The notes under the pieces: model-generated | What the model saw: the letters and a program-made list of their open reading frames with translations, nothing else | What the model was told of the DNA's origin: nothing | Database searches by the model: none | Program-made: the position numbers and the translations under genes | In this document: positions 1 through 10,792 of the stretch, one piece after another | Layout of the letters: each line of letters starts with the position of its first letter | How positions within the stretch are numbered: the first letter of the stretch is position 1 | Source of the DNA: Opeltia flavorubescens | Lineage: Eukaryota > Ascomycota > Lecanoromycetes > Teloschistales > Teloschistaceae | Length of the DNA: 64,000 nt | Reading direction: 5' to 3' | Assembly: GCA_000442125.1 (NCBI GenBank) | Contig: KE546967.1 | Location: 1,488,001 to 1,552,000, forward strand

Positions 1-95
1 AAGACTGTTTAAGAAATCGTGATGAATGCTGCAAAGTAGGATCGCACGTAATCAACAGTAATCAACACCGTGCATCCCCGAGCTTCAGACAGCTC

Positions 96-1268
96 CTAGT
101 CCCTTTGTGAAAACCATGGGATTTCTTCGACCGCCTTCTTCTCTGCGTCTTTCTTTTCGAACATCCNCCAGCCACTTTCAGGTTGGATTGTATTAAGGTC
201 AGACCCAACGCCTTCATTATTGATGAATCGCATGCCAATAGATCCAGCGATCACCATTGCATCGAACTTATTTCCATTGTCGTCTACCTTGACCGGCACT
301 GAACTGTAGCCAGGTGGGACATCATCTGATTCGATCCAGTGGTAGACGACATCGTCTAACTGCAATACCTGAGACTTTTCCCAGCGATGATCACTCATAG
401 TCTTGCTGCTCTGCCTGGGTACGTACAAAGACTTACCATCTTGACCCCAGAAACAGAACGCCGTGATCCAGCCTGAGTAATAGGATGGTCCGCTTCCCCC
501 AGGAATGTAATGGGCGATGCGTTGCCAGAAGTCCAGGGTGTCCTTCGATAGTGGAGCGTCAAAGCTTTGGATGAACCGCATAAGGACTGGCCTAAGGAGG
601 GCATAGAATTGGGTCGGTTCCTTCCCATACTCTTTCAACTTTTCAAGTCTTGCCAGAATCAGTTCCCAGTCGGCTTTGCTCCCCAAGAGAGTTACAGATG
701 GCAAGCCGCACGACATGCAGCATTTGAAATCGAAGTACTTTTGGGTTGCTCCCATCAGAAGGATCGAGGCGGTAACTTCATCGTTTTTCGTAGTGGTTGT
801 GAAAGCTGGCATCATCCAACGTCGAAGTTCAGGATCCACAACGTTTTGCTCAATCATTTTGCCCATCTGCTTCGCGAACATACCAAAGTCGAAAGAGTAC
901 CGAGTTCCAAAAACTTCCACCTCGAGCTCCTTCTTGCCTTCATGAGCCACGAATTGTCCTCGAAGTTCCTCGGCATGGGCATTGATGTAGAAACTGAATT
1001 GCGAGAGAACGGCAAACCAAACATCTTCTGGACGGATATGGAGGCAGTGATGGTTGTTGTATGCCCGGATTGCACCGTGTACAAATCCATTCGAGGAAGA
1101 GCCCACTCTGTCCTGCACTTCAACGCCGAAAGATGAATGGAGTAGTTCTTTACACAATTCGCTTTCCTGACGACAAGATTGCTTCAAAAGATCCAAAGGG
1201 TCTTGAGTAGGCCATGCGTTCGTAATGATTTCAGCGCGATGACTGGCTGGTTTGATCGTGACAGGCAT
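96..1268 (-). CDS. DUF4419 family protein, single exon
   Basis: An uninterrupted 390-aa frame runs from ATG at 1268 to TAG at 96. The protein resembles the fungal DUF4419 family: an N-terminal part with NGFVHGAIRAYNNHHCLHIRP followed by DVWFAVLSQFSFYINAHAEE, and a C-terminal part with SGWITAFCFWG. These are signature stretches I recall for that family, and the length fits. No signal peptide or membrane segment is visible, so it is probably cytosolic or nuclear. The biochemical role of the family is not known to me. One ambiguous base (N at 167) leaves one residue near the C-terminus undetermined but does not break the frame. Start choice: the first ATG, with no better candidate upstream. Confidence 0.85.
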   Translation of the reverse strand: MPVTIKPASHRAEIITNAWPTQDPLDLLKQSCRQESELCKELLHSSFGVEVQDRVGSSSNGFVHGAIRAYNNHHCLHIRPEDVWFAVLSQFSFYINAHAEELRGQFVAHEGKKELEVEVFGTRYSFDFGMFAKQMGKMIEQNVVDPELRRWMMPAFTTTTKNDEVTASILLMGATQKYFDFKCCMSCGLPSVTLLGSKADWELILARLEKLKEYGKEPTQFYALLRPVLMRFIQSFDAPLSKDTLDFWQRIAHYIPGGSGPSYYSGWITAFCFWGQDGKSLYVPRQSSKTMSDHRWEKSQVLQLDDVVYHWIESDDVPPGYSSVPVKVDDNGNKFDAMVIAGSIGMRFINNEGVGSDLNTIQPESGWXMFEKKDAEKKAVEEIPWFSQRD

Positions 1269-2156
1269 ATCGAAGAAGTGAAGTAATTTTGTTTGAATGG
1301 TTTCTTGAACAGTAATGTTATCTATTAAGAGAAGTATGGAACCAGGTAGGTGGGACTCAAAAGGCTTTTAATATAAGTTCCAAGGACTTTGATAATTGCC
1401 ACTTGCTATTGGGAAGGTGCAATCTGAAGAGCCGAACTGCATAAGCAGTGCTATGGACTCGATGAGGTAAGACGTTTCGTTTCGATTATCTTACTGTCCT
1501 TGATTATGAGACTTGAAGATGTAAAATAGTGACTTTTTGGCAATTTGTATTTTTCGATTTGTAATTTGAAAGGAAGGTTGAGCATATAAAACCCCTGGTC
1601 TCACTTGGTTGAGACACAATTTCAATCACGCTTTGCAGAGCGATTTGTCATAATGAATGGTTATCGTGAGCGAAGTTGCAAGCTCCCGTGAGGGGCTGCT
1701 GGTGTTACATGACACGACCGCAATTGTAACATAAATCAATATATGGCAATAAGACTGTCAAAACTTACCTGTCAACTATATCCCTAGTCGAGTCAACTCA
1801 GCGACAAAGGAGAGAAGGTAGAGTCTCCAAGATCCCATGAGTCGTGGATCATTACCTTATTGCATTTTCATATGAAATTCTCTTTTACAAAATCATCACG
1901 TCCTTTTTGTATATTTCGGCACCTGGTTGGTGCTTGAACAACGTCAAATTCTACAAAAGACGTCGAATTCATTTCTTTGATTTCTTAGAGGGTTATTTTC
2001 TGGCGTCTGAGTTTATCAGAAATCCAAGGAATGAGGCGTAAGGAATGTGAAGCTCGTACTAAGAAAGTCAATTTCTTTTCTCCTACTTCTTCCAATGATG
2101 TATTTATCCCAAAGTTTACCGCCCCATATCCTCCCTCACTTCTTTCCAATTACAAA
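1269..2156. other. Intergenic, no gene seen
   Basis: Divergent spacer between the DUF4419 gene and the secreted-protein gene at 2157. It holds a TATAAA (1585-1590) followed by a short perfect inverted repeat (GTCTCA/TGAGAC, 1598-1615). Short open frames here have no coding character. It presumably contains both promoters and 5' leaders. Confidence 0.5.
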
Positions 2157-2990
2157 ATGTACTCCGTAATGGTCCTCCTCCTCACCTTTACCCTCATCCT
2201 CCCTTCGCTCTCCTCCTTACTCGATTCCCAAGCGGTATGTAATGCAGACGACTGCCTGCGCGCCCTCCGCCGTTATAGCAGCCTCGCCTTCCCCTTCTGC
2301 AGCACCTACATCGGCCCCTCAACCCCAACCCCCAAAACCAGCACCTCGCGAACAATCCCCCCCATTCTTTCCTCCCTCTCTACATTCCCCGTTCCACTGC
2401 CCCTCATCCCCACCCCGACCTACGCCACCCCGTGCACCTATATCACCCGCCTTTCAAGCGCTTGTTCCTGTCTCCTCTCATCATCCCTCCCCCCCTCAAC
2501 CACGAACATAATAAGCACCATTATCCCAACCTCAACCTCAATAAACAACACCGTCATCCCCACAACAATAACAGCCACAACGACAGCAACAGTGACAGTG
2601 ACAGCAAATTTAACAACAGCCACTTCCATCCCTCCCGCCTGCGACCCAAAATTCAACAACGGGATCCAATACGGCCCGCCCATCTTCGCCGATCTGATAG
2701 AGGTGGAAAAGCAATACCCACCTCTCATAGTCGACGCCCAGGGATTAGACCACGCTTGCTGCGTGCTCTGCTATCAGACGCCTGGGTGTTTGACTTTTGG
2801 GACGAAGATAGGGAGTGGGAATCAGACGGCGGGGGGAAGGTGCGAGTTGAGTGTTTCGGCAGAGGGGAGTTTGAAGGGCCCGGGGGTCAGCAAGGAGTGT
2901 CCTTTTGGGGTGTACCTGGGGTTTAATGATCTGGGAAGGGATGTTGGGTTGGGACCCTGTGTGGATTGGAGGGGAGTGGGAGGGGGATGA
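2157..2990 (+). CDS. Secreted Thr/Ser-rich protein with C-terminal Cys-rich (apple-like) region
   Basis: Single-exon frame of 277 aa from ATG 2157 to TGA 2990. The frame is open further upstream to 2031, but the Met at 2157 is directly followed by a good signal peptide (YSVMVLLLTFTLILPSLSSL), so I choose it. After the signal come a short Cys-containing block (VCNADDCLRALRRYSS, then AFPFCSTYIG), a long Pro/Ser/Thr stretch with runs of Thr that would be heavily O-glycosylated, and a C-terminal domain of about 100 residues with paired cysteines (HACCVLCYQTPGCLTFG), similar to the apple/PAN-like modules of fungal wall or secreted proteins. It probably acts outside the cell or in the wall; the ligand is unknown. 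The last 30 codons are very G-rich. Confidence 0.75.
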   Translation: MYSVMVLLLTFTLILPSLSSLLDSQAVCNADDCLRALRRYSSLAFPFCSTYIGPSTPTPKTSTSRTIPPILSSLSTFPVPLPLIPTPTYATPCTYITRLSSACSCLLSSSLPPSTTNIISTIIPTSTSINNTVIPTTITATTTATVTVTANLTTATSIPPACDPKFNNGIQYGPPIFADLIEVEKQYPPLIVDAQGLDHACCVLCYQTPGCLTFGTKIGSGNQTAGGRCELSVSAEGSLKGPGVSKECPFGVYLGFNDLGRDVGLGPCVDWRGVGGG

Positions 2991-3251
2991 GGAAGTCATT
3001 GATTGACTTAATGCTCTCGAGAGAGGGGGAGGACTTTTGAAAATCTCGGGATGCACAAGTGGTCATTTATGGGAGGATATTCTGATAGCGGCGAAATGCC
3101 TGATCTAGAGAATTTTTTTTATTTGGTTATACAAAAAGCTTAGGCCGTGATAAGCCATGCCCAGTCCTTCCCAATCAGCGGTCTAGCTGATAATCGCTGT
3201 ATGCAAGTCTATAGTTGAAGCAGTGAACATTCTCCGAGAGGAGGGTCGGCA

Positions 3252-5010
3252 TTACTTTTGCGTCGACTCCTCCTTACCCCCTTCTTGCTTTGTCTCCACA
3301 CCCCTCTTCTCCTGCTCCACCGCCTCACTTGCATCTTTCTCCGCTTCATTTGCTTCCGACTCCTGCTCCGCGTCTTTTCTGGCGCTCGCCTTCTTCTGCT
3401 CCTCCTCATCAATGTTCTCATCATCTTTCGGCAACGCTCTTGCGGACTCTCCACCTTCCTCATTCTGCTCATTCTCCTCCTCAATCAGATCCTGCTGTTC
3501 CTTGAGGACTTCCAATCTCTGCTTGTTCGTCGCCGCACCTTCGGCATTGTGCACCTCCAATTCAATCTCATGGAAGAGCTCTTCGGGTATGGACGAGAGC
3601 ACCGACTGCAAGGCGTCGATCTGGGAGCCCATTTCTGAATCCTTGCCTTGAGTGTACATAAAGGCATTGCTAAGGACCAGAAGTGTGGAAGGGAGACCAT
3701 ATTTGAGACGAAGATCAAGCCACATCTGGAGATCATCCCGTAATCTGGCTGGGCTCAGCCCCTGCGTCCGGAGTCCTCTAGAAGCGCACGCATTTTGTAA
3801 CTCTGGGACGGAAAGACTCTCGACACCTTCGAATGAGATTGCCCGGTCATCGCGCTTAATTTGTCGCATACGGCGACGAATCTGATATCGTAACAGCATG
3901 TCCGTACCGAAGGCGTTCAGGTTCATGTATCTCGCCATGCCGACTAGTTGAGGTCGGGATAGATTGTCCAAAGTTAAGTCGTCCTTGAAGATCTTGCAAA
4001 CTTTGATAACATCTTCCTGCGTCGGAGCCTCTCCTGTAGCCCGCACCTTGCGGAAGAACTCTGCAAATTCTTCCTTTTGGGCATTGATAGCACTCACTGG
4101 CAGTCCAGTCTCCTTCAACGTGTCTCGTAGAAAGCTGCTGACTTCTTTGCGGGTTTTCCTAAGAGTGGTCGCCTTTGCATCTTTTGATTTTTGTCCTTCA
4201 TATGTGCTCGGGAGTAGGTTGGGAAACAACTTCAATGCCACTGGAAGTAGAAGTTCAGCGAAAGGAACAATGACAAAAGCCGAAAAAGGGACTAGTCGAG
4301 CGAGATCCTGGACTGTCCTTTGCAACTGCCGATTTTCCCTTCGACTAAGCTCATAACCAGCGGCCATCCGAAGCGCCAGCTTCGTACTGATCTTCACCTC
4401 AATAGCCAATAATTTTGTCCCATCCCAATAGTGCTGAACCTCTTTCTTGATCTTTTGTGTGATTGTCAGTTTCTTCTGTTCCTTTTTCGCCTCAGCTAAA
4501 GTCTTCTCTTCGGCTTTTGTGGCAGTTGCTTTGTCGGCTACAAGCTCTGCAAGGCTCTTGTCCTCCATCGCTTTGGTCTTTGGGACACCTGTTGCATGCT
4601 CATTGGAGGGTCCCTTTGTCGTTTGTGCTGTTACTGAGGCGGCGGCTTCAGATGTCGGCTTGGTGGCTTTCTTCGATTCGTCCGGTGGCAGTGGTTTCTT
4701 AGCTTCTTCCGCATTGAAACCTGGTGGCGGAAATTCTCCGCCGGGGCCTCCATGAGTCGAAGTATCTGTAGAGTAGGGATGTCGTCGGTGAAGTACTGCT
4801 AATATTTGCTGGTGGGGCGGTAGATGTCGTATGTTTGAGCGGGGGAAGGCGGATCTGGCGGAGGATGGAAAAGGTGAGTTTCTCAACGGTGAAATACCTG
4901 CACAGCTATGAGTTGATCGTCTCCATGCTGATAATCTGATCAAACTTACTGGCATTGCGGAGTACCTGATTGGTAGACCCCTGGCGAACCAGCCTCGCCG
5001 AAGCACTCAT
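3252..5010 (-). CDS. MDM38: Mitochondrial inner-membrane LETM1/Mdm38 protein
   Basis: Two exons: 5010-4950 and 4897-3252, with a 52-nt intron (GTAAGT..TGTGCAG) between, giving 568 aa. The ATG at 5010 is in a different frame from the long open frame downstream; the intron joins them exactly (MSASARLVRQGSTNQVLRNA then SISPLRNSP), so I prefer this over a start inside the long frame. The protein has an Arg/Ser-rich presequence (RHPYSTDTSTHGG), one hydrophobic segment near residues 225-247 (LVPFSAFVIVPFAELLLPVA), the LETM1 ribosome-binding domain after it (residues about 250-430), and a Lys/Glu-rich coiled C-terminus. In yeast Mdm38 binds mitochondrial ribosomes and supports K+/H+ exchange and insertion of membrane proteins. 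It is divergent from the adenylate kinase gene, about 500 bp away. Confidence 0.92.
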
Positions 5011-5514
5011 TGTGGTAATAACAGAAGGTATCAATGAAGGAACACAAACTCGAAAGTATCGCTATATCGAATGATTTCTTCTTGGAAAGCACATGTTGAT
5101 GATAGTGAAAGCGAACAGCTGGTGGCGCGGAATGAAGTCTGCTGGGCAANGTGTCCAGGGTCTAGGCAGTAATTCGGGAAACCCCCTTGTACGTAAGGCT
5201 GAACGCGGCCACGGCCCACCTGGTGCCGCTAATTTCTCTCCGCTCCGTCGCTCTCCGCTTACGACTCAACAACCACCCCCCCTCCCAACATTCTGACTTA
5301 TTCCTCTAATCATCGCTCATCGCTCACCGCGCAACGACGCAGCTGCAGCTGTTGCAGCAGTCACATATTGTTCAACATGTATCTTTAATTTCATATCCAG
5401 GAGCTCCGAGCTTCAGGCCCTGTCTAAGGACAGGTGCCCCTCCATCCTCCTTCAAACCAGCCCTCTCATCTCACCTAAGATCGGCCATCCATTGTATAGC
5501 TTCAACAAAACAAC
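5011..5514. other. Divergent promoter region MDM38 / adenylate kinase
   Basis: A 504-bp spacer between two divergent starts, both for mitochondrial proteins. It contains one N at 5150. The stretch just before 5514 is C/T-rich and leads into a CAAAACAACATGG start context. I see no separate gene. Confidence 0.5.
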
Positions 5515-6326
5515 ATGGCGACCAAAGAATTCAAAAAGGCAGCCCGCATCATCCTCGTTGGTGCGCCAGGTGTAGGCAAAGGGACACAAGCAGAACGTCT
5601 AATGAAGCGCTATCCCCAGCTCTCCACAGTCAGCTCGGGAGAACTCTTAAGAGAAAGCGTCAGGAACAAGACTTCGCTAGGTAGGTTCTCATCCATCAAG
5701 CCATTGCTTTCTACTCAAATTCAGCACAAAATTATCTCCCTAATGCTAACTTGCCCTTTCCACCTCCAGGCCTCGAAGCCGAAGCCTTCATCCGCGCCGG
5801 AAATCTCGTCCCCGACGAAATGATCCTAAAGCTCATCCTCAACGAACTAAAATCCAAGCGCTGGATCTCCTCCCAATCCTCCGTCACCGGCGCCTCTCCC
5901 GCCCAACCTTCCCAGAACCCCTCCGCATCATTCATCCTCGACGGATTTCCTCGGACCGCCGTGCAAGCTTCCCGCCTGGACAGCTTAATTCCCATGAACC
6001 TTGTCGTCTCGCTCATCACGCCTGTTAACATTATTCTCTCACGGATAGCTTCGCGGTGGGTCCATGCGCCGAGTGGGCGGGTGTACAACACAGATTTCAA
6101 CGCGCCAAAAGTTGCGGGGAAGGACGATATTACTGGCGAGGTGCTGACAAAACGCGTGGATGATGATGAAGAGACATGGAAATTGCGCTTGAGAAAATTT
6201 GATGAGACGAGTAAACCATTGTTGGAACATTACGACCGGAAAGGCGCTCTCTGGACGGTGAAAGGAGATAGCAGTGATGAGATAACTCCGAAGCTCTTTC
6301 GGGAGTTGGAGTCGAGGTTTGCTTGA
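5515..6326 (+). CDS. ADK2: Mitochondrial GTP:AMP phosphotransferase (adenylate kinase 3 type)
   Basis: Exons 5515-5680 and 5770-6326, split by an 89-nt intron (GTAGGT..CCTCCAG), give 240 aa. The Walker P-loop GAPGVGKGT lies at residues 16-24, followed by SSGELLR (NMP-binding), FILDGFPRT (the Asp that coordinates Mg/nucleotide) and a LID with [11 protein letters not shown] and [19 protein letters not shown], as in AK3-type enzymes. The family transfers phosphate from GTP to AMP in the mitochondrial matrix. The N-terminus is short and lacks an obvious cleavable presequence, as is usual for AK3. Context of the start (AACATGG) is good. An AATAAA lies at 6375-6380, suiting a polyadenylation signal before the convergent gene. 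Confidence 0.93.
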
Positions 6327-6533
6327 ATAGCTGGTTTTTGAAGACAATGGAGTCTAGAATTTTCGTTTACTTTCAATAAATCTTGTCAATATACAACGAC
6401 TTTTGTACATAGTCTTAATCCCGATTGGTTATATGCAAACTTCACGGTATGACAGCTACCAGATTTTGTTACCAATGAACATATTTGACCGAAGGCCTCC
6501 GGGAAATTTCTTGATTTTGACACTTATCTCAAG

Positions 6534-8774
6534 TCATCCAGCTTCACCCTTAGCAATTGGCATCTCCTTGACCACCCTAATCTTACCAATAGTTTCTCCT
6601 GCTGACTCAGCCGCATCGGCTCCTGTTCTTTCATCAAGTAGCCTCTTGTCGAAACTCGTCGGATCTATGCCTAGGATCCCGCCTAAATTGTCTCCAGGCA
6701 CACTGAATTCCGCAAAGGCATACTTCCAATCGTTCAACCATCCTCGAAGCGCTTTCCCAACCTTATCCTTACCGTTTTTGCTATGATGACCAGTACCAGT
6801 GATAGCATATACTGGTTTGCTTGATCTTTGGTGTTCCAGCAATGTTTGCTCCAGGTATTCGATCGCTTCTTCAGGATGCAGCCCGTGTAGATCAACGTAC
6901 ACCTCTTTGGCAGATGGACCTTCCTTGTTTCGTTCTTCATATAGTATCTGAGCTGCTGCGCGGTGGCATTTCCGCATTAGCTCATTCTCGGACTGGCCCC
7001 GTAAGCTCAAAGCTTTTGCTGCTCTAGCATCATTGCGATTCCATGCTTGGGCGGCACTTTGGAGGAAGCGATTTCGCGCTGCACCGTGCCTGAATGCCTC
7101 CTGCCTGGCCTTCATATAGGCCTGATTTGTCTTCTCCCCTGTTTCAAGCCAGGGAACATGCTCAGGCGCAGGGATCGCAGCCGCAGCCAAGCTGTTGTCA
7201 CGTCCCCCAATGTAACCCCTATTCTTACCGAAGCTCTTTCGGAGCAAAGCAGGGGCTGGTGAGGGTGACATCCGAACAACGTCGGCAAGCGAGTTGGGCG
7301 TATTTTCCTTGTTACCATGTCCGTGACCTCCACGCTTTCCGTGATGCTTCCTAGGGCCTTTACTCGGAAGCGCTCCTAGGGTAGGAAAAGCTTCATTATC
7401 CTCGACTGGAACGTAAGGTGATGGATCACGCGATCGATGGCGACTGCCAGGCCGTGATCCATAGGAACCAGGTGAGGAGGATAGGCCGTTTACTGATGTT
7501 GACCTTTGCTCAAATGTGCGTCGAGGACTGCTCATGTAGTTATTTCCTAAAGGTGAACCTGAATACTGAGACAGGTTCATTTGATATGAGGAGGCCGGAC
7601 CCTGTCCGTATTGATTTCTTGCGGTACCCTGCAAGTTTGGGAATGCGTCATAGTCTTGGACTTGGAAACTCGGCGCCTGAGACGGTGAAGATCCCATGTA
7701 GCCGTTGCCATCATCAAGATTCAAGTTGTTGATGAGGAGCGCGGGGTCATGTGAGAATACGCAAGAGTCGCCAGCAAGACAGTTACCCATCATCCAATAC
7801 CTATGAAGTCAGTATCATGAAACGTCCAGAGACTTTCAAACATACTTGCAGATATGACTACTCAAATCATGACTAAACCGACAATCTGCTCGCATGCATC
7901 GTCCACCAGAGAGGAAGTATTTACAGATGATGGGGCTTCGACCTCGGGAAGCCTGATCGACGGTGACGGGTCGTTGTGTCATCATCGATTTCCCTATTAA
8001 CACTTCACTGCCTTGCTCTGGCATGAATTGCTGTTCTTGCTGGTAAGCTGTCTGCGAACCCATCAAACTCATCAAAGTCAAGCTGAGATCATAACCGTTA
8101 GCTGCAAGGGCGGCCTCGATATCTTCGTCCGATCTGCCGTCTCCAAGCACAGATCGTAGCATATCGTAAGGTGACATTTCATTCTGCTGTGACTCGTTCC
8201 ACGTTGAGCCTTCGTATGCACTGCCTGTGCCTGTACCTGACGAGGATGGTCGGCTTCGTGAATCATCATTGAGTAGCCAGTCGACGTTATCGCTGCTCAA
8301 GTCACCATAGTCATTTTGAAGATCACCTGGCTCGCTGAATTGATACGATTCAAGCTGGGGACTGTGTGGAACCGGACTTGCAAAAGCAAGGCGAGGCGAT
8401 GGACGAGGTGAACCAAAAGGACTCGCGCCATAAGATTTCGCTCTGATAAAACCAGGACGATTAGAGCGGGTGCTGGGTACCACCGCGCTCAAAGCGGGTG
8501 ACGCTAAGCCACTGGCTGGACGCTGAATCTGCCAGGGGGCTGGAGATGATTTGCGAATGATAGTATGTCGGACTGGGGGTGATGACGTTGAAGGGTCAGA
8601 GGCATCCCGAAAACGCCAGAGGACATTGAGGACAGCATCTTCCAACGCTTGGCCGCTTAGCGAATGCTCTTTGGCGAGAAGCTGCTCAAGTTTCTCAGCC
8701 TTCTCTTCCCCATCTAACGCGGGATCCTCCAAGATCGGCAAGCATAGCTCATAGAGTGTATCTGAGCCCATCAT
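6534..8774 (-). CDS. CCCH zinc-finger protein with CUE-like, DUF1771 and Smr domains
   Basis: Exons 8774-7846 and 7800-6534 with a 45-nt intron (GTATGT..CATAG) give 731 aa. Order of parts: Ser/Pro-rich N-terminus; a CUE-like three-helix stretch near residues 205-245 (DMLRSVLGDGRSDEDIEAAL); two CCCH fingers near 285-325 (CKYFLSGGRCMRADCRFSH, then CKYWMMGNCLAGDSCVFSH); a disordered middle; DUF1771 (about 520-600); and an Smr domain (VYVDLHGLHPEEAIEYLEQT, ITGTGHHSKNGK). The intron cuts the second finger between its first Cys and the rest, which confirms the junction. Smr domains can act as endonucleases on mRNA, as in yeast Cue2 in no-go decay; a role in mRNA surveillance is inference. Convergent with the adenylate kinase gene. 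Confidence 0.88.
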
Positions 8775-9188
8775 ACAAGTCCTGCCTTTTGGAAAACTCG
8801 GGATGTAGAGAGTGCTCTGGCTGTGGAAAGGATGTCGGACTTAGCTAAGGTGAGTCAAGTGAGCAAGACAAGGAAAGAGCGACAATAAAAAAAGACCTTG
8901 AAGTAAAGGTAGGCCAAAGCGACTCACATTTCAATCTCGAACGACCACAGAAAATGCTATTCCATTACCTCTACACTACGTTGGTCCGGAGAATAACGTC
9001 GAGTAATCCCAGTGGTGTATCATATGCATATGCTTGATGAGATGACATCATGCCGCAGGATGCGGCCGGGAACGCTCTAGCGCAAGTCAAATTTAACGAC
9101 ACACTAAAAGCTCGATGGGAATTCGCACACATTTCAGTGATCGATGGGGTTTTTACTCGATTTTGATCGGTAAGCTATTGCAGCCGGC
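8775..9188. other. Divergent spacer, no gene seen
   Basis: A 414-bp region between the starts of the CCCH-Smr gene and the RCL1 gene. No coding frame or RNA gene is recognisable; it presumably holds both promoters. Confidence 0.45.
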
Positions 9189-10397
9189 ATGTCAAATAAT
9201 GCCCCACCACCTATACGGTTCACTACACAGAAGGCCTTCGCCTCACGACTAACGCTATCTACACTCACTGGCCGTCCAGTTCATATTTCACAGATTCGTC
9301 CATCTTCACCTACCAATCCAGGACTTGCCCCTCACGAGATCTCATTGCTCCGTCTGTTGGAAGCCGTAACCAATGGGTCCACCATTGAAATTTCGTATAC
9401 AGGGACGATTCTGGTCTATCGTCCAGGCTTGATAACAGGTAGTGCGCCAGGCTCAGGAGCTAGTGGAGGTGTCATACGGCATGAGATAGCTGCTGCATGT
9501 AGCCGAGGAGTCAGCTACTTCCTCATTCCTTTATGTCTCTTGGCTCCATTTTCCAAGGCACCAATCAATGTCCTGTTCACTGGGCCGGGTGTCATCACCT
9601 CTGCTACGCCTGCGGGTGACGTCTCCGCCGACACTGTGCGGACTGCTATCCTTCCCTTGTACGCCAAGTTTGGTATCTTGAACAATATTGAATTGCGTAT
9701 ACTGCGGAGATCCAATCCGGGCTCTCGGGGAAAAGGCGGAGCGGGTGAAGTCCAGCTGATATTTGGACATCAAGTTCGACTTCCGAAGACGCTCCATTTG
9801 TTGAATGCTGGGCGTATCAAGAGGATCCGAGGCATTGCTTACTGTACAGGCGTCCCAGCATCTAACAATGCCCGTATGATTGAGGCGGCGAGGGGTATAC
9901 TGAATCCTATGACAGTAGACACTTATATCTTCTCCGATGTCTCTTCGGCACCGTTTCTGATTGCTAAGAACGATTCCAAATCAAACGTCAAGTCCAAGAC
10001 TGGCATTGGTTTTGGCCTATCGCTGGTCGCAGAGTCATCTACCAGCTGCCTGTACTCGGCAGATGTTGTATCACCGCCTTCTGGAGGTGTTCCTCCGGAA
10101 GACCTCGGCCAGCAATGTGCGCATCAATTACTTGAAATTGTAGCCACAGGAGGCGCCATTTCGCACGTGGCTGCACCAACAGTACTCATTCTGATGGCCA
10201 TGGGCTCAGAAGATGTAGGACGAGTGCAGATAGGAAAAGACATTGTTGGCACGGACCAGATTATAGAGCTCGCAAGAGATATGAAAGCCTTCGGAATGAG
10301 TGGTTGGGGTTTCAGAGAAGCTACTGGTGCGGAGAACGAAGTAGTGGTAAGCGTCGTTGGAAGAGGTGTCGGAAATGTTGGCCGCAAGATCACATGA
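9189..10397 (+). CDS. RCL1: RNA 3'-terminal phosphate cyclase-like protein Rcl1
   Basis: A single uninterrupted frame of 402 aa. It matches the cyclase-like family throughout: FTTQKAFASRLTLSTLTGRP at the N-terminus, RPGLITGSAPGSGASGGVIRHE, NVLFTGPG, SADTVRTAILPLYAKFGI and LHLLNAGRIKRIRGIAYCTGVP. Rcl1 works with the GTPase Bms1 in the nucleolus in early cleavages of pre-18S rRNA; family members have lost cyclase activity. The length is close to the yeast protein (about 370 aa) with small additions. No intron is needed. It starts at the first ATG (CCGGCATGTCA). Confidence 0.95.
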   Translation: MSNNAPPPIRFTTQKAFASRLTLSTLTGRPVHISQIRPSSPTNPGLAPHEISLLRLLEAVTNGSTIEISYTGTILVYRPGLITGSAPGSGASGGVIRHEIAAACSRGVSYFLIPLCLLAPFSKAPINVLFTGPGVITSATPAGDVSADTVRTAILPLYAKFGILNNIELRILRRSNPGSRGKGGAGEVQLIFGHQVRLPKTLHLLNAGRIKRIRGIAYCTGVPASNNARMIEAARGILNPMTVDTYIFSDVSSAPFLIAKNDSKSNVKSKTGIGFGLSLVAESSTSCLYSADVVSPPSGGVPPEDLGQQCAHQLLEIVATGGAISHVAAPTVLILMAMGSEDVGRVQIGKDIVGTDQIIELARDMKAFGMSGWGFREATGAENEVVVSVVGRGVGNVGRKIT

Positions 10398-10792
10398 GGT
10401 TCTCGACTGAGTCCGGAAGAATCCTCATTTTCGCCTGAGGACGGAGTTGCAGATCGTTGGTTGCCCTCTTCGAACCCATTTTCTATTCCTGAGGTTCGAG
10501 AGAGCTCTCATCACCGATAGTATCGAGCATACTCGACGAGCTTAAGTGCCCTCGGAGACATTCACACCACCATCCATCGCGTCTTGTCCATACAGAGGAT
10601 TGGCGATGAAGGAATCAGCACGCCAAGCCCATGTCACGTGAAACGAGCTTTTTCGGCGACCGCGGCAAGGAACGTATTTGCACTAGGCACAAATACTTGA
10701 CCATTTTGTATCCATCGCTCCATCCACCTTCTCTAGGATCATATTTCGACGGGCGGGCTAGGTCCTGAAGACCTTTGCTAGTGTCACTGATC

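Noticed and set aside
567-1136. 189-aa plus-strand frame
   Set aside because: Shadow of the DUF4419 gene on the other strand, no family likeness.
1598-1615. Perfect 6-bp inverted repeat as a terminator or ncRNA
   Set aside because: Too short to support a function in a eukaryotic genome; could be chance.
2432-2926. 164-aa frame rich in His/Asn
   Set aside because: Alternate reading of the Thr-rich region of the secreted protein gene.
4946-5149. Upstream frame before MDM38
   Set aside because: It only matters from the ATG at 5010; the part above is leader sequence.
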